NCBI RefSeq assembly: GCF_028502605.1 | Contig: NC_079235.1 | Span: 1,302,001 to 1,366,000, forward strand | DNA from: Trichoderma breve | Lineage: Eukaryota > Ascomycota > Sordariomycetes > Hypocreales > Hypocreaceae | Reading direction: 5' to 3' | DNA length: 64,000 nucleotides | Shown here: one piece after another, positions 1-11,215 of the stretch | Numbering within the stretch: position 1 is the stretch's first letter | How the letters are laid out: every line of letters begins with the position of its first letter | Program-made: the position numbers and the translations under genes | The notes under the pieces: model-generated | Told to the model about the DNA's origin: nothing | What the model saw: the letters and a program-made list of their open reading frames with translations, nothing else | The model's database searches: none

Positions 1-1806
1 CAAGTGGAAGAAAAGATCAAGAGGGAAGAGGAGAATGATGATTCCTCTTCTACCGATGAGACAGAAGACGAAGATGGTTTCCTTGCAACCGAAGACCTAG
101 ACGCTCAAATCTCCGCCACTCTACAAGCAATTCGAAACAAAGATCCTCGTGTCTACGACAAGGATATTACCTTTTATCAGCCCGAGGACGAGAACGCCGA
201 AGCCACGACCAAAGAGAAGAAGGAAAAGCCAGTTTTCCTTCGCGATTATCAGCGAGAGAAACTCTTGAGAGGCGACGTTGGTGGCTCAGATGACGAAGAG
301 GAGGCGCCAAAGACATACCAGCAAGAGCAGGACGCAATTAAAAAGTCCCTTCTGTCCGAGATCGACGCCGCCAAGGCTGAAGACTCAGATGAGGATGACG
401 AAGATGAGGATGGCTTCATTAAGCGGAAAGCGCCAGCACAAACAGATTCAAATGGTCTTCACCCCTCTAGGGCAAAGGCCGTGAAGCTCTCTGAAGTCGA
501 TGTCAACAATGCAGACAGAGATCCAGAAACCTTCCTATCAAACTTCATGGCCGCTCGAGCTTGGGTGGCTGATGAAGGTTCAAGATGGGAGGCTTTTGAG
601 TCTGACGATGGAGAAGAGGACAACCGGGCGGAAGAGTTCGAGCAGGCCTACAATCTGCGATTCGAGGATCCAGAAAAGAGCAATGAGGTTCTAAAATCAT
701 ATGCCAGAGACTTTGCGGCTGCGCGATCCGTCAGACGAGAGGAAAAGACTGGCAGAAAGCGCCAGAGAGAGCTTGAGCGCGAGAAGAAGGAGGCAGAGAA
801 GGAGCAGCTCCGTGAAGACAAGGCCCGGCTACGAAAACTGAAGCTGGAGGAAACCGAGGGCAAGCTTCGCAAGATTAAGCAGGCGGCCGGAGCGTTTGGC
901 AAGGAGCTGACGGATGAGCAGTGGATGAAGTTCCTGGATGACGCTTGGGAGAACGATAAGTGGGAGGGTGAGATGAAGAAGTGGTTCGACGAGGGTTACT
1001 ACGCCATCAACGAAGCGAACGTCGCTTCAGATGACGATGAGATGGACGTTGATGAGGAAGATGGCAGCAAGAGCAAGAAGAAGAAGCCCAAGAAGCCCAA
1101 GTGGGACGACGACATCGACATCAACGACATTATCCCCGATTTCGAGGCCGGCGACGAAAAGCCAAAGATTTCTCTATCAGACGACGAGGCCCAAGATGGC
1201 GATGATGACGACGAAGACGAACCATCCGCCAAGAAGCTCAAGTCATCAGATCACAAAAAGGCCCGCCAAGAAACTCAGAAGAAGGCTCGCCAAGAACGCA
1301 CAAAGCTCGAGGCTCTCGTCGACTCCAAGATGCACCTCACAGACCACGACGTGCTCAAGGGCGAAGGCTCCGGCGGCTTCCGGTACCGCGAGACCTCGCC
1401 ACAGGCCTTTGGCCTGACGGCGCGCGACATTTTGCTCGCACCGTCGGACAAGGTGCTCAACGAGTTCGCCGGGCTGAAGAAGCTCGCCACGTTTCGTGAC
1501 GTGGAGAAGAAGCGCAAGGATAGGAAGCACCTGGGCAAGAAGGCCCGGTTGCGCCAGTGGAGAAGAGACGTGTTTGGCGGCGAGTTTGAGCACACGGGCC
1601 CGACGTATGGGTTTGAGCGGGTAGTTGCTAAGGAGGATGGCGAGGAGGAGGATCTGAAGGAGAAGAGAAGGCGGGAGAAGAAGAGCAAGTCAAAAGCGGC
1701 GGAGGGCGAGGGAGCGAGCAACATTATTGGTGATGTTGATGGGACGAGGAAGAAGAGGAAGCGGTCAAAGGGGAAGAAGGCCGCCAAGGGGGAGAGCGAG
1801 AGCTGA
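1..1806 (+). CDS. KRI1: Kri1-like ribosome biogenesis protein, 5' end outside window
   Basis: The frame is open from base 1 (no start codon seen) to a TGA at 1804-1806, giving about 601 residues. Yeast Kri1 is of similar length, so only a short N-terminal piece is probably missing. The protein is very acidic at the start, has a Lys/Glu/Arg-rich coiled stretch around residues 240-290, more Asp/Glu clusters at 345-410, and a basic Kri1 C-terminal region at about 450-545 with the block KMHLTDHDVLKG followed by GGFRYRE and RKHLGKKARLRQWRRDVFG. The tail is poly-Lys/Arg, as expected for a nucleolar protein. By family knowledge it binds Krr1 and is needed for 40S subunit assembly in the nucleolus. 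No intron is evident. The next gene, 3014-5227, is convergent. Confidence 0.9.
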   Translation, partial: QVEEKIKREEENDDSSSTDETEDEDGFLATEDLDAQISATLQAIRNKDPRVYDKDITFYQPEDENAEATTKEKKEKPVFLRDYQREKLLRGDVGGSDDEEEAPKTYQQEQDAIKKSLLSEIDAAKAEDSDEDDEDEDGFIKRKAPAQTDSNGLHPSRAKAVKLSEVDVNNADRDPETFLSNFMAARAWVADEGSRWEAFESDDGEEDNRAEEFEQAYNLRFEDPEKSNEVLKSYARDFAAARSVRREEKTGRKRQRELEREKKEAEKEQLREDKARLRKLKLEETEGKLRKIKQAAGAFGKELTDEQWMKFLDDAWENDKWEGEMKKWFDEGYYAINEANVASDDDEMDVDEEDGSKSKKKKPKKPKWDDDIDINDIIPDFEAGDEKPKISLSDDEAQDGDDDDEDEPSAKKLKSSDHKKARQETQKKARQERTKLEALVDSKMHLTDHDVLKGEGSGGFRYRETSPQAFGLTARDILLAPSDKVLNEFAGLKKLATFRDVEKKRKDRKHLGKKARLRQWRRDVFGGEFEHTGPTYGFERVVAKEDGEEEDLKEKRRREKKSKSKAAEGEGASNIIGDVDGTRKKRKRSKGKKAAKGESES

Positions 1807-3013
1807 TGAGCCTCCTTTTTTTCTTTTTTTCTTGATTATTATTTTTTAACGCCTATGGGTGTGTTTGCGGCATGTGTACATTTGTGCAGAAAAAGAAAGA
1901 CATTATACTATGGCTTAGTTTTATAATAGTGTCATATATAGATGGGATTTAGATTTCTACTTGTTGTTTATGATACCATGCATACCCTTTGAATATGAAT
2001 CTCGTCTAGGTATGCTTCATCTTTCGAGCTACCATCCATCACATTTACATCAAACAAACATACACGCACGACTCCAAAAGTTAAAAATTAAAAAAAAAAG
2101 AATAATCATATCCTGTAAGAATAAACGTTAGGCATTTACATTGAATACACTTTCAGGCGAAAAGACACGCCCCAACTCCTTTCGCCCTCCCCCCAAACAT
2201 CTCCCTCCCTCACTCTCTCTCTCTCCATCATCAAAAGTCTCTCTCCCCCACAACATCTCCTCTCCCAAAAATGGTTCCCCCAAACGGTTTTTGATTTCTC
2301 CTCAAACTCCGCCGCTTAGCAGGCAAAGGGAATTTCCAGTAGGAACATTAAAAAAAAAAAAAACGACCCCATCGATCTTTCATCTATCGGTAAATCAAGA
2401 AGGAAAAAAAGTAATAAGCTCAAACAAAACACGTACACTCTTCCCTGAATCAATTCGGCTAGGAAAGGAAATAATAAAAACACAAAAAGTTCATGGGCGA
2501 AAGAGGAATATCCATCCCAGAAAAAAAGAAATGCAAAGTGCAGAATGCAAAGTCAACGCAGCATATCATCAATGGTATGTATCAACCAACAGGTTCCAAG
2601 GCTTTTTTCTTGCTCTAAGGTGCTGATGCTTAGCTTGAGGGGATGAAAACCGTCATGTCTGTCGCAAATTTTATACCAAGGGAAGAGTAAAAAGCAGTCA
2701 TGAACCGAATTCAAATGTGACAAGTCTTCTTCATCCCAGGGAATTATGCGTTATTAACGGAAAAGGGAGGTAAGAAGGGGGTAATGGCGAATAAGAGAAA
2801 TAGACGAATAGATGGGACAAAGCACAAAGCCATAGCCCTCGTCTGTTCAAAATGCAAATGTGTGCGCCTCGAAGGCTTCGTAGTCGTAACAAGGTCAACT
2901 GCGCTCCTATGTAACAAAGTTCGTTTCGAAAATATCCAACGCTAGAAGGAATTTAGGTGTTTATGATGCGAGTTGGAGAGAGAAGAAAGGAGGTCGTGGC
3001 GTCAGTCAATCTC
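1807..3013. other. Convergent 3' intergenic region, no gene seen
   Basis: This 1.2-kb stretch separates the 3' ends of KRI1 and the opposite-strand disordered-protein gene. It starts with a T-rich tract just after the KRI1 stop, which suits a polyadenylation region, and contains A-rich tracts and a CT-dinucleotide tract near 2212-2225. A 161-codon frame at 2141-2626 lacks an ATG start and has low-complexity composition, so it is not called. Confidence 0.6.
2212..2225. repeat. CT dinucleotide tract
   Basis: A short pyrimidine run of CT units lies inside a C/T-rich stretch at about 2190-2260. It is a simple-sequence tract in the 3' intergenic space, with no sign of function. Confidence 0.6.
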
Positions 3014-5227
3014 CTAAATTCGGCTGTGGCTGGCGCTGGTCCGACTTCTCTCATCCTCTTCCTCCATTACGTCGCTCAGTCGAGTAGGGTGATGATGCCG
3101 AGGCACCGCTTCCCATCCAGCATTCCCATAGCCCTGGCCGGAATAATCCTGAGGGTTCGAATAGGCACCGGTCCATTGGCTTTGCGGGGCGGATGTTGAC
3201 GAGGGCATGTTGGCGCCGCTCGGGTTTGTCGTGGCCGGGGTGTCGTAGTCTTCTGGATCCAAATCAGAACCTGTGTACGTTGAGGGCGGCGCAGCGAAGG
3301 GAATTCTAAGTCCGTCCCCGTCTAGGATGAAGTTTCCCTGCGCATCGATAAGGTACTCACCTTCGCTGTAACCGCCCTCGGAGCCAGCGCCTGCACGACG
3401 GCTCGGTTCTTCCTGGTGGCCAGATCGGTATTGTCCTTGTCCGGAGCTGCTACTTCCTGCGGTGGTCTGTCCTTGGCCCTGGGCAGGCTGCTCAATGGAA
3501 TAAGTCGGTCGTTGATAATCAGACTGGTAGCTTCCTTGCTCCCTGGTGCTGCTGTGTCGACTGGGGCCACCGCCCTGGGTCATTGGCACTACCTGAACTC
3601 CGCCCACGACCGTGGGATGCCCTGACTGGAGGGAAAGAGTCCTATCACGCTCCTCTTGTTCACGACGCCCGAGTTCCTCCCAAGCTCGGCGGGCTTCTTC
3701 CTTTGAGATGGCAAGCTCCTTTCTCATCTCCACCAGCTGCTTCTGAGTCTTGGACACTCCGCGCTCGTGCTCGACAGCATCGCGAATTGCTTGCTCACGG
3801 TCTCTCCTCTCCTTTTCGAGAGCTGCCTCTAGCATGGCATTCACTTCGTGGGCGCGTTCCAATTCGGATCTAGTTTCAAAGAACCACCTTTGGAATTTTC
3901 TCTCGGAGCTGGCTCGCAGGCGTTGAAGCTCTACCACGGCGTGAAAGAGGTTGGCGCCAGCCGCTGACAAATCCGTAACCTGTCGCGCCAGCTGCTGGCT
4001 CATGGGATCGCGATTAATGTCATCCTTGTTTTGCTCAAGCTTGCGGATCCAGTAGCTCGTCAGTCCCTCCCAATGAGCGGACAACGTTTCCCAGCGCTCA
4101 AAGGCATGAGGAAACGAGTTGCGTGGCTTTGTGGGATCGCTCGCCGCATCGCTGGCAAGTGTTCCAGGTGCAGGCTGCTGCGATGAGGAGTTCCCGGCGG
4201 GGAAGGCCTGGGGAGGGGAATGGTGCTGCTGGCTGCCAGCCATCTGAGCCGGACGCTGCTGTGGTGGTAGGGCCTGGTTGGGCGCGACATTTGCTCGCGG
4301 AGCTTGTGACTGGTCTAGGTGTGAAAGATTAGTAGATTGCTGAGCTTCGGCATTAATGCCTTGGCCAGCAGCAACGCCAGCAGCGCGCCGCTCTGCATTG
4401 CGACGCTCCGTCTCCTGCTGCACTCGCGCCTCTTGTTCAGCACGGCTCTTCTCCAATGCCTGCTGCTCACTTTCAGCTCTCTGCCTTGCTTCCGCCCTCT
4501 GGCGCGCTTCTCTCGCTGCTCGCTCCTGCATGATCGCCCTAGGACCTTTAATGCCTGATGGCGAGCTCGTCGGCGCTGGAGCAGCGGCCGGCATGCGACC
4601 AGGGCCAAGGGCAGTGCCATTGGACGTGGCAGGAAGGCCACCAGTCATGAGATCAGACATGCTGGCAGTCTCTTCGATTTCGTCGGCTGTGAAGGGGCGA
4701 GGTTGACGGAGAGCCTCCTCTAAAGCGAAGAGGATTGCGTTGTGAGTATGCTTGGAAATACGAGGGACTCTAAGCTGAGGCCTTGCCGGTGGGTTCTGGA
4801 TTCCCGCAGAGCCAGAGCGTTCGTGACGCGGCTCCTGGGTCTGAGGTCGCTGGCGCTTATCCTCGTTGGACTCGTCAAACAGCGACAACCCAAGCCCAGT
4901 TATGGACGATTCGGAGTCGTGAGAAAGCGATACAATGCTCGGGTAAAAGCCTGCCGAGGCAGCGGCGATGTGAACCCGACGCTCCGGCTGGTGATTGGGT
5001 ACAGGTGCAGAGTCGAATTTCGGCGTGCGGCGAAGAGATTTGCGCTGCGAAGACGGGGTGGAGAGCCTGCTGGGAGGCTCTTGTGCAGTCTGCGACAGAG
5101 GCTGTTGCTGCTGGCGTTGCGTTGGTGAAGGCGTGTTCTCGTGGGTCGCGTAACGGTCGTTAGAAACGGGGGGAGGTCGTTGGGACAAGTCTGCGGCGCC
5201 TCCGAGCGTGGGGGGGAGGGAAGACAA
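3014..5227 (-). CDS. Conserved-looking disordered/coiled-coil protein, start codon unresolved
   Basis: I do not recognise a named family. The frame is open from just below an in-frame TGA (5243-5245) to a stop at 3014, about 737 codons. The N-terminal third is Pro/Gln/Ser-rich. A compact segment near residue 160 reads RISKHTHNAILFALEEALRQ, which looks folded and conserved. Residues about 228-290 are Ala/Glu/Arg/Gln-rich and strongly helical. A second helical region (about 375-540) begins with a Trp-rich stretch (FERWETLSAHWEGLTSYW) and continues as a long coiled coil. The C-terminus is disordered and Gly/Ser/Gln-rich. No ATG occurs in the frame until residue ~190 (ATG at 4660-4658), and none occurs on this strand up to 5919, so the true start is either non-AUG or in a remote leader exon. 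TTG 5227 is only the first near-cognate start used by convention. A scaffold or cytoskeletal adaptor would suit the architecture, but that is a guess. Confidence 0.7.
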   Translation of the reverse strand: MSSLPPTLGGAADLSQRPPPVSNDRYATHENTPSPTQRQQQQPLSQTAQEPPSRLSTPSSQRKSLRRTPKFDSAPVPNHQPERRVHIAAASAGFYPSIVSLSHDSESSITGLGLSLFDESNEDKRQRPQTQEPRHERSGSAGIQNPPARPQLRVPRISKHTHNAILFALEEALRQPRPFTADEIEETASMSDLMTGGLPATSNGTALGPGRMPAAAPAPTSSPSGIKGPRAIMQERAAREARQRAEARQRAESEQQALEKSRAEQEARVQQETERRNAERRAAGVAAGQGINAEAQQSTNLSHLDQSQAPRANVAPNQALPPQQRPAQMAGSQQHHSPPQAFPAGNSSSQQPAPGTLASDAASDPTKPRNSFPHAFERWETLSAHWEGLTSYWIRKLEQNKDDINRDPMSQQLARQVTDLSAAGANLFHAVVELQRLRASSERKFQRWFFETRSELERAHEVNAMLEAALEKERRDREQAIRDAVEHERGVSKTQKQLVEMRKELAISKEEARRAWEELGRREQEERDRTLSLQSGHPTVVGGVQVVPMTQGGGPSRHSSTREQGSYQSDYQRPTYSIEQPAQGQGQTTAGSSSSGQGQYRSGHQEEPSRRAGAGSEGGYSEGEYLIDAQGNFILDGDGLRIPFAAPPSTYTGSDLDPEDYDTPATTNPSGANMPSSTSAPQSQWTGAYSNPQDYSGQGYGNAGWEAVPRHHHPTRLSDVMEEEDERSRTSASHSRI

Positions 5228-8200
5228 GTTGAACGGGATTGATCACCGCCAGGCTAACCGGCGGTGATGTTAGGAGGAGAGAGAGACGTCCAGAAGGGCG
5301 CGCGGTCGTCGATGGGATGCCACTACAGGGTTGAGTTTCGGCGAGGAATTGGGTGCCGTAGCCAACGAGCCAAAGAGCCCTAGAATCGAGCGTCTTCAGC
5401 AAGAGCAATGAAAAATTAAGGTATTGGAAGTAGTAAAAAATTGGTGCTATCCAGACTGTAACCAGCAATGAGGTGATTTGCGCCAAAAGAAACCCGAGAG
5501 GGGAGTATTGATAAGCGCAGCCGCTAGGATTTTCGAGACAAAGTTGCGAGAGTCAAGGGTAAGAAGGCGGATGCGATATGCAAGCAGGTGAATCGTGCAG
5601 CGAGAGGCGGCAGAAGACCCAATTGCCCGCAGGAGTTGGGAAGAGGCTGGCTCAGCTCAAAGCAGAAGCAGAGCAGAGGCAGAGGCGCGAAAGAGCCAGG
5701 GCGGTGATGTCAAAAAAGCTGGTGGCAGGGGGAAACCGGCTGGAAAATGTAAAATGGGGGGCTGGAGTGCGCAAGCGCGGCACAGCACGTTCTTTTCCGC
5801 GCAACTGAAGCTGGGATTCCGTAGCGTTTATAGTGGCCGGTCCCAGTGGCTCGTCAGCGCAAGAGCAGGGGGGAAACAAAGAGATTTGATGAATTGATCC
5901 AGTTTGGTTTGGTCCAGTGTCATCTCATTGATGAATGGATAGCTGATTGATTGATTGAATGAATGAATGAATAGATGGATGAATGGATGGAGAAACGAAT
6001 GGGCTGGTGGGCGAAATTGCAGCGGTTATTATTCCTTTTTCAGGCCCAACCCAATATCCAGAACTGGCGGTAAAAGCCCAGATGCCCTCTCTCTCCCTCT
6101 CTTCTCGTCTGGCTCTGTTGACCGTTGCGACGGCCCAAGCGCAACCTGGATGCCTCCCGTGCTGGCCTCGGGCTCTTGGCCCAAGCAAGTTTCGATGCGC
6201 CAAAAAGGAAAAACAAAGAAGAAGAAGAAGAAACCAAGAGAAGGGGGTGCCCGGTGTCGTGTTGGGCGAGGCGGACGAGACGATGCGCTGGTGCTTGTCG
6301 ACACCTGTTGTCTGTATATTGCAAAGCAACCACTTTCTCTCCTGTCCTCTTTTTTTCTTCCCCCTTGCTCGTTCCCCACGAGGTCACAGAAACGGCCAGC
6401 AAAGCTCAGTTGGTGGAGCTTCAGGCTGCAGGCTGGCGAGCTGGCACATGTTTGAGGCCCAATGCTGACTTTTTGTTTACAGCCGACACGGCATCTCGTC
6501 TCAGGGGATGCAGCGAGCGGATGTGCTGGAAAGGAGGCTGCGGTTTCTGGAGGTAAGATGCGAGGTTCCAAGTTGACAGTCGACGTCGACGATGGAGGCG
6601 GACAACGATAAGATCAAATGCGATTCCGCACAGCCTCGGGACCCAATGGAAAGGCAAGCACTTTGCATCACGGCCCCCATCCTGGCGGACTCTCCTCCGG
6701 CGTACCCAGCAGGTCGCTCCGTCAGAGCATGTACATGCGCCCTCCGCGCGGGCGTCATGGCTGCATCGTGTATCGTCCCAGCTACGGCGACCTGTCTGCA
6801 ACCCGCAGCTGAGACCTACAGAGGATCAACCTCCACAGACAGAGTCCCAGCTAGAGCAGAATCTGCTAGCACTCAAGCTAGCACCAGCTGAGGGATCCAT
6901 GGATGGCTTCGGTGGGCCGGGGAAGGCGATGCGAATCGCCGAGATGGGATCTATTGGGGGGAGGGTTGGAGGGGGCCAGGGCCATCCCTGACTCGAACGT
7001 TCTCGGGCTGGCTCTTGGGCAACTTTGTCTGCTAACCGTAGCCATTGACTCGGGTCTCTCTCCCTCTCTCCCTGCCCTGTGGACTCGTAGTATCAGGTTA
7101 TCAGGTATCAGCGTGTGTCCTATGCATGATGCATGCATTGTACCTTGCTTCATGCAAGTGAAGTGCGTCGACAGTGACAATGACAAGGCAAGGCAACGAA
7201 GGACAAGACGGCACAAACGGGCATCAACTCACCGCCCAAGGCAGACTCAAACCATGGAAGATACTGTACCGCAGATGGATGGTTGACGACAGCAACAGCT
7301 TGTCAGTGCCAGCAATCCCCCGATCTCCCGCTAAACGAGGCTGATCTTGTCAGGTTGGCACCTTAATGGCTAGTTCCGCCACGTCGCAAGCGCCACGTCT
7401 CTCTGTACCGAATCAGTACCTGTCCCCTTTACGCCCAGACACAGCCTGAGACAAGTACCGAGCGCGTACCACTCACACAGCACCGCATAATGCAAATCAC
7501 CCCAAGATGCCCAAGAAATCAGGCTCTTTGAAGTTCTCAACGTCATGAATCTTCATCTCGAGGCTGTACAACTCACCGTGAGGCGTTACGCCTCCCGTAT
7601 ATGCGCGCCTCTGTGTATGTTGCACAGCTTCTGCCTCTGCTTCTGCTTTTGCTTCTTCCACAGCCCAATATGCCGCTCCGTCCGTAGCACATGGCGCCAC
7701 CTCCAGTCGTCTTAACGGTCACGAGTAGAACACTGGGTATAATCCTGTAATCAATTCTGTTTCATTTGTCTCTCGGCTTCGTCGAATAAAGAGGCCAATT
7801 CATCTTCTTTGCAATTCAATTCGCTGCCATTGCGGAAATTGTGCCACGGCTCGTGTATCAAATCCTGTCTAGCAGCGGCGCGGCACGGCTCGGACTCGGG
7901 ACCACCTAAAATAAGTTGATGTCCGAAGCTTCACGGCGGCGAGCCAATCGCTGGCAAGCATCGACATCTTGTCCGGTGCCCAGCAGTCTGGGTTTGAGCA
8001 TCACCTAGACGACGTCACGTTTGCCGTAATTAGATATGTTTATGCAGCATTGTGGATTTGGTGGTGGAGTTTGTGCTTGTTCTGCACAATGTGGTAATGG
8101 ATGTTGTCATGATACAGTAGCTGGGATCTGTTTTCGTCGTGCCATGTTTGCCACCATTGGACCTACCCACATGTGTGTGGACGTGAAAATGACCAGGAAT

Positions 8201-11200
8201 AACGACAACCAGAGAGAAAAAGAGCTGGGTAGCTTGAGTTTCCCAAGAAAATGCAGTGAAATGCGTGCCATTGTGCAAGATCTGTAACATCATGTATGAT
8301 TGTAGGGTAAGCTCCGCGAACTTGGCCTGGATATGTTATACGGAGGGCTTCGTACGAGGATGCGTAAAACCCAGGCAAAGAGGCCTCGTAGGGCCAGGGA
8401 AAAGATTAGAAAGGATTTTTCACAATTATTCACTTCTGCTTCGATCCACAATTGTCATTGCCGTGTCTCTACTAGGTAGTGGTTACATGTCCTACACAAG
8501 TATATCACGAGTAGGCTGAGGCGAGATACCTACTACAGTATATTCTGTACTAGATATCGACATAGCCCTTTTGCACACGTTTTAAGAACTGATGATTCCC
8601 AAAATCGTAATTAAGGAGCTGCGAGATGGCATGTCTGACATCGTCTACTATTATATTGCTTTAGCATTTCTCCAATACGAGGTATCACTGCTCCGTATTG
8701 TCGTATTATGTGATACAGAGTATACAGAGTCGTATGCCATACATCAAGACGTGCCCAGAACATGTCTTCCGCAAACACCGTATAAGTAGACTCTCCGTCT
8801 TTATCTCCTCCCTCTTCACATGAAATAAAAGTGCAGCTCTCGATGTTCCCTTTATCAGTGCAATTCCTGTAATGTGTTCAGCAACTGAAATCTCAATCTC
8901 AGTCGCGACAACTTATACCAGCCATCGTATAACGCGCCTGAAGCAATCCGTACGCGATGCGCGGCCTTTTCCACTTATATATACGTACTCTTTCGCGGCT
9001 TCTTTTACATACCCCTATATACGTATTCTTGTGTCTTCCCAGGAATTATGAAGCTCTCCTCAGCATGGAGCGTAGCCATGGAGACCAACTTTTGCATTCT
9101 TCAGAGCTAACCTTTCACACGGCATGCACCATGTTCTTGCGCCACGTGCAGATGGCCCGATTGCTTGTAGTACAGACACACCAGGTCTAAATACAAGAAC
9201 CTTGTGTTGCCCAATAGAGCGAGAGAGAACTGAACCAATTGGTAAGAAATATACAAGTATGGAGAATCTTACTGCGGTTTTGACGGTAGTTGCGGCAGGA
9301 GAATCTCAAATCCAAAGCATGACATGTATACACATTAGAAGCTCTCATCGGATCTACACAGACTAATAAACGACTCCGTTCATATACAGCTTTTATAAAA
9401 CTGCATTCACAGTGAGACGCGATAAGCAGAAGAAAATGAAAATTCTCTGTAATTCATCATTCAGAGGCAGCCAACACTAGAAACACATCTTGAGCCTACT
9501 CGAATAGCCAACCTTCCATTCTCCGCGGCATCCACGGAAGCAATCCGGGCCCTGATCCAGGTCTCACACAAGTCTCTACATCTGCGTGTCTCAGTTTGGG
9601 CTCTCTAGTCTCTCTGAAAACCCCTACCCTTGTCAAGAGGATCCGATCGACCGGGGATAACGAACTAAGCTCGTCCCCGATCAGACGGCAGATTGGGAAA
9701 AGGGCGAGAAAAGGCTTAAAAAACTGACAGACAGGGATTTCCCCCTCATTGGAAGGTAGGGTCTGGCTACTCCAAGACTACATGCAGTGATGGATATGTT
9801 TAAGCCCGTGAAGTGTTCTAGTTTTTACCTAAACGTAGTCGTATTGTATCCATTACTCCTCGCACTTTGGTAGTAGTCGGTGTTTAGATACAGTTACTTC
9901 ACATGCAGGGACATGTTGTAGGTCTATGTGGTCCCTTTTCTCGTATATGTAGCTTTGTTTGCTATCCACACGTACCTACATATTGCCACTAACTCAGGAC
10001 TGAGACGCGCCCGTGTACGTTTGCTAGGCGTCAGTTTGCCTGGTCTTTGCACAGTCCAGTTGCCCAGTGAGAATGCGGTAGCGTGACGGCGATGCCGTAG
10101 ATGATTCTCTTTTTCTCTCTTTCTAGCTGAGAGTTCCGATCTGAAGCTGGTGTCAGACTGCGGACGTGCCGATCTCTCGATGGTCGGAATTCGACGCCTT
10201 TTTTGTCAACTAGGGCACCTTGATGGGTAGAGAAAAGGGAGCTGCTACTCATGTATCCGTTCAGTGTTACACACAAATACATCCTAGGTAGTCTGACTAA
10301 GATGGACTTGTCTTTACGATGTAACTATATGCAATTGTTTTCAGATAAAATTCGACATCTCCTTACTTCATGTATATGATATATTACAGATATTATATCT
10401 TGTTGTTATCAAACTTGAAGAAAAACCGCGTTGTATACTGACAAACCAACGCGTATCTACAAGGACCCTCTCGTGGCCCATGCTCTCCCCTCGTAACAAA
10501 CTCCAAACTCCAAACCATGTTCTCATGCAGAAAATATCCATCCCTCATGTTTGCCCACTGCAACGCCTCCGCCCCTTCGCCAAGCCCCCAGCCAGAATGC
10601 AAACCAGTACCCGCAAAACCTTTTCCCCCCAGAGAGCCTTGCAGAGGCAGTAGTCTGAATATTCCTCTCCATCCCTAGAAGGAGAGGGCACAAATACGCC
10701 ACAGCACAGGCCCCTCGAACTCAATGTTTGCCGGGGGGGTTCGAGAGCAAAGGAATGCTTCCCGTGTCAAGGGCAGCGCGCGGCTCCTCCGTCGCCCCAA
10801 CTCAGACATTTGCGACGCCACGGACTTTCTCAGAGAAACTTCTCTGACCAAGAAGAGCAAAGTAGAGCAAGGGGGGTGTGAGTGCGATTGTGCCCCGCAG
10901 GAGAATATGTCTCATCTGATCGAGAAAAGCGTCTGCTATGCATGTCTTGTGTTGTTTATCTTCACCTGTGCATTCTGTTTATGTAGCTTTATTGAGTAGT
11001 ATTTGTCTTTTCCTTCTTCACAGACTATTTGTATATCATGCCTGCCTCCTTGCTCCCTGACCCTCCCTCTCACGTAAAGTCTCAGTACGCAAGACTTATG
11101 CTCTTTCAATCACCACAAAAAAGCATTGACGAAGAAAAGGAAAAGGAAACCCCAATTGGAGAGAAAACCCTTAGACAAGCATTGAAACCACAAACCCCCA

Positions 11201-11215
11201 AAAGAAGAGCGTGTC
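5228..11215. other. Six-kilobase gene-free region
   Basis: No frame here has a convincing protein composition or phase-consistent exon structure. Candidates such as 6029-6571 (-), 6125-6556 (+) and 7497-7700 (-) overlap each other and read as chance frames. The proximal part (5228-5919) is the ATG-free leader of the minus-strand gene. 5932-5992 is a GATT/GAAT microsatellite. 8400-10400 is richer in TA and in TATAC/GTATA words than the rest, which could be an old RIP-mutated remnant, but no terminal repeats or transposase are visible. The part close to 11215 presumably holds the promoter of the next gene. Non-coding RNAs cannot be judged from sequence alone. Confidence 0.5.
5932..5992. repeat. 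Imperfect tetranucleotide microsatellite (GATT/GAAT/GATG)
   Basis: Runs of GATT, GAAT and GATG units follow one another in about 60 bases, with interruptions. This is a simple tandem repeat inside the long intergenic region, upstream of the minus-strand disordered-protein gene. Confidence 0.8.

Noticed and set aside
2141..2626. 161-codon plus-strand frame between KRI1 and the next gene
   Set aside because: No ATG start, composed of Ser/Pro and Lys runs from CT- and A-rich tracts, and located in a convergent 3' region.
5228..5486. 108-codon minus-strand frame just upstream of the disordered-protein gene
   Set aside because: It has no ATG, is in a different frame, and is better explained as part of the leader.
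6029..6571. 180-codon minus-strand frame and overlapping plus-strand frames in the 6-kb gap
   Set aside because: Several frames of similar length overlap on both strands, include poly-Phe/poly-Lys from simple tracts, and show no domain or splice structure.
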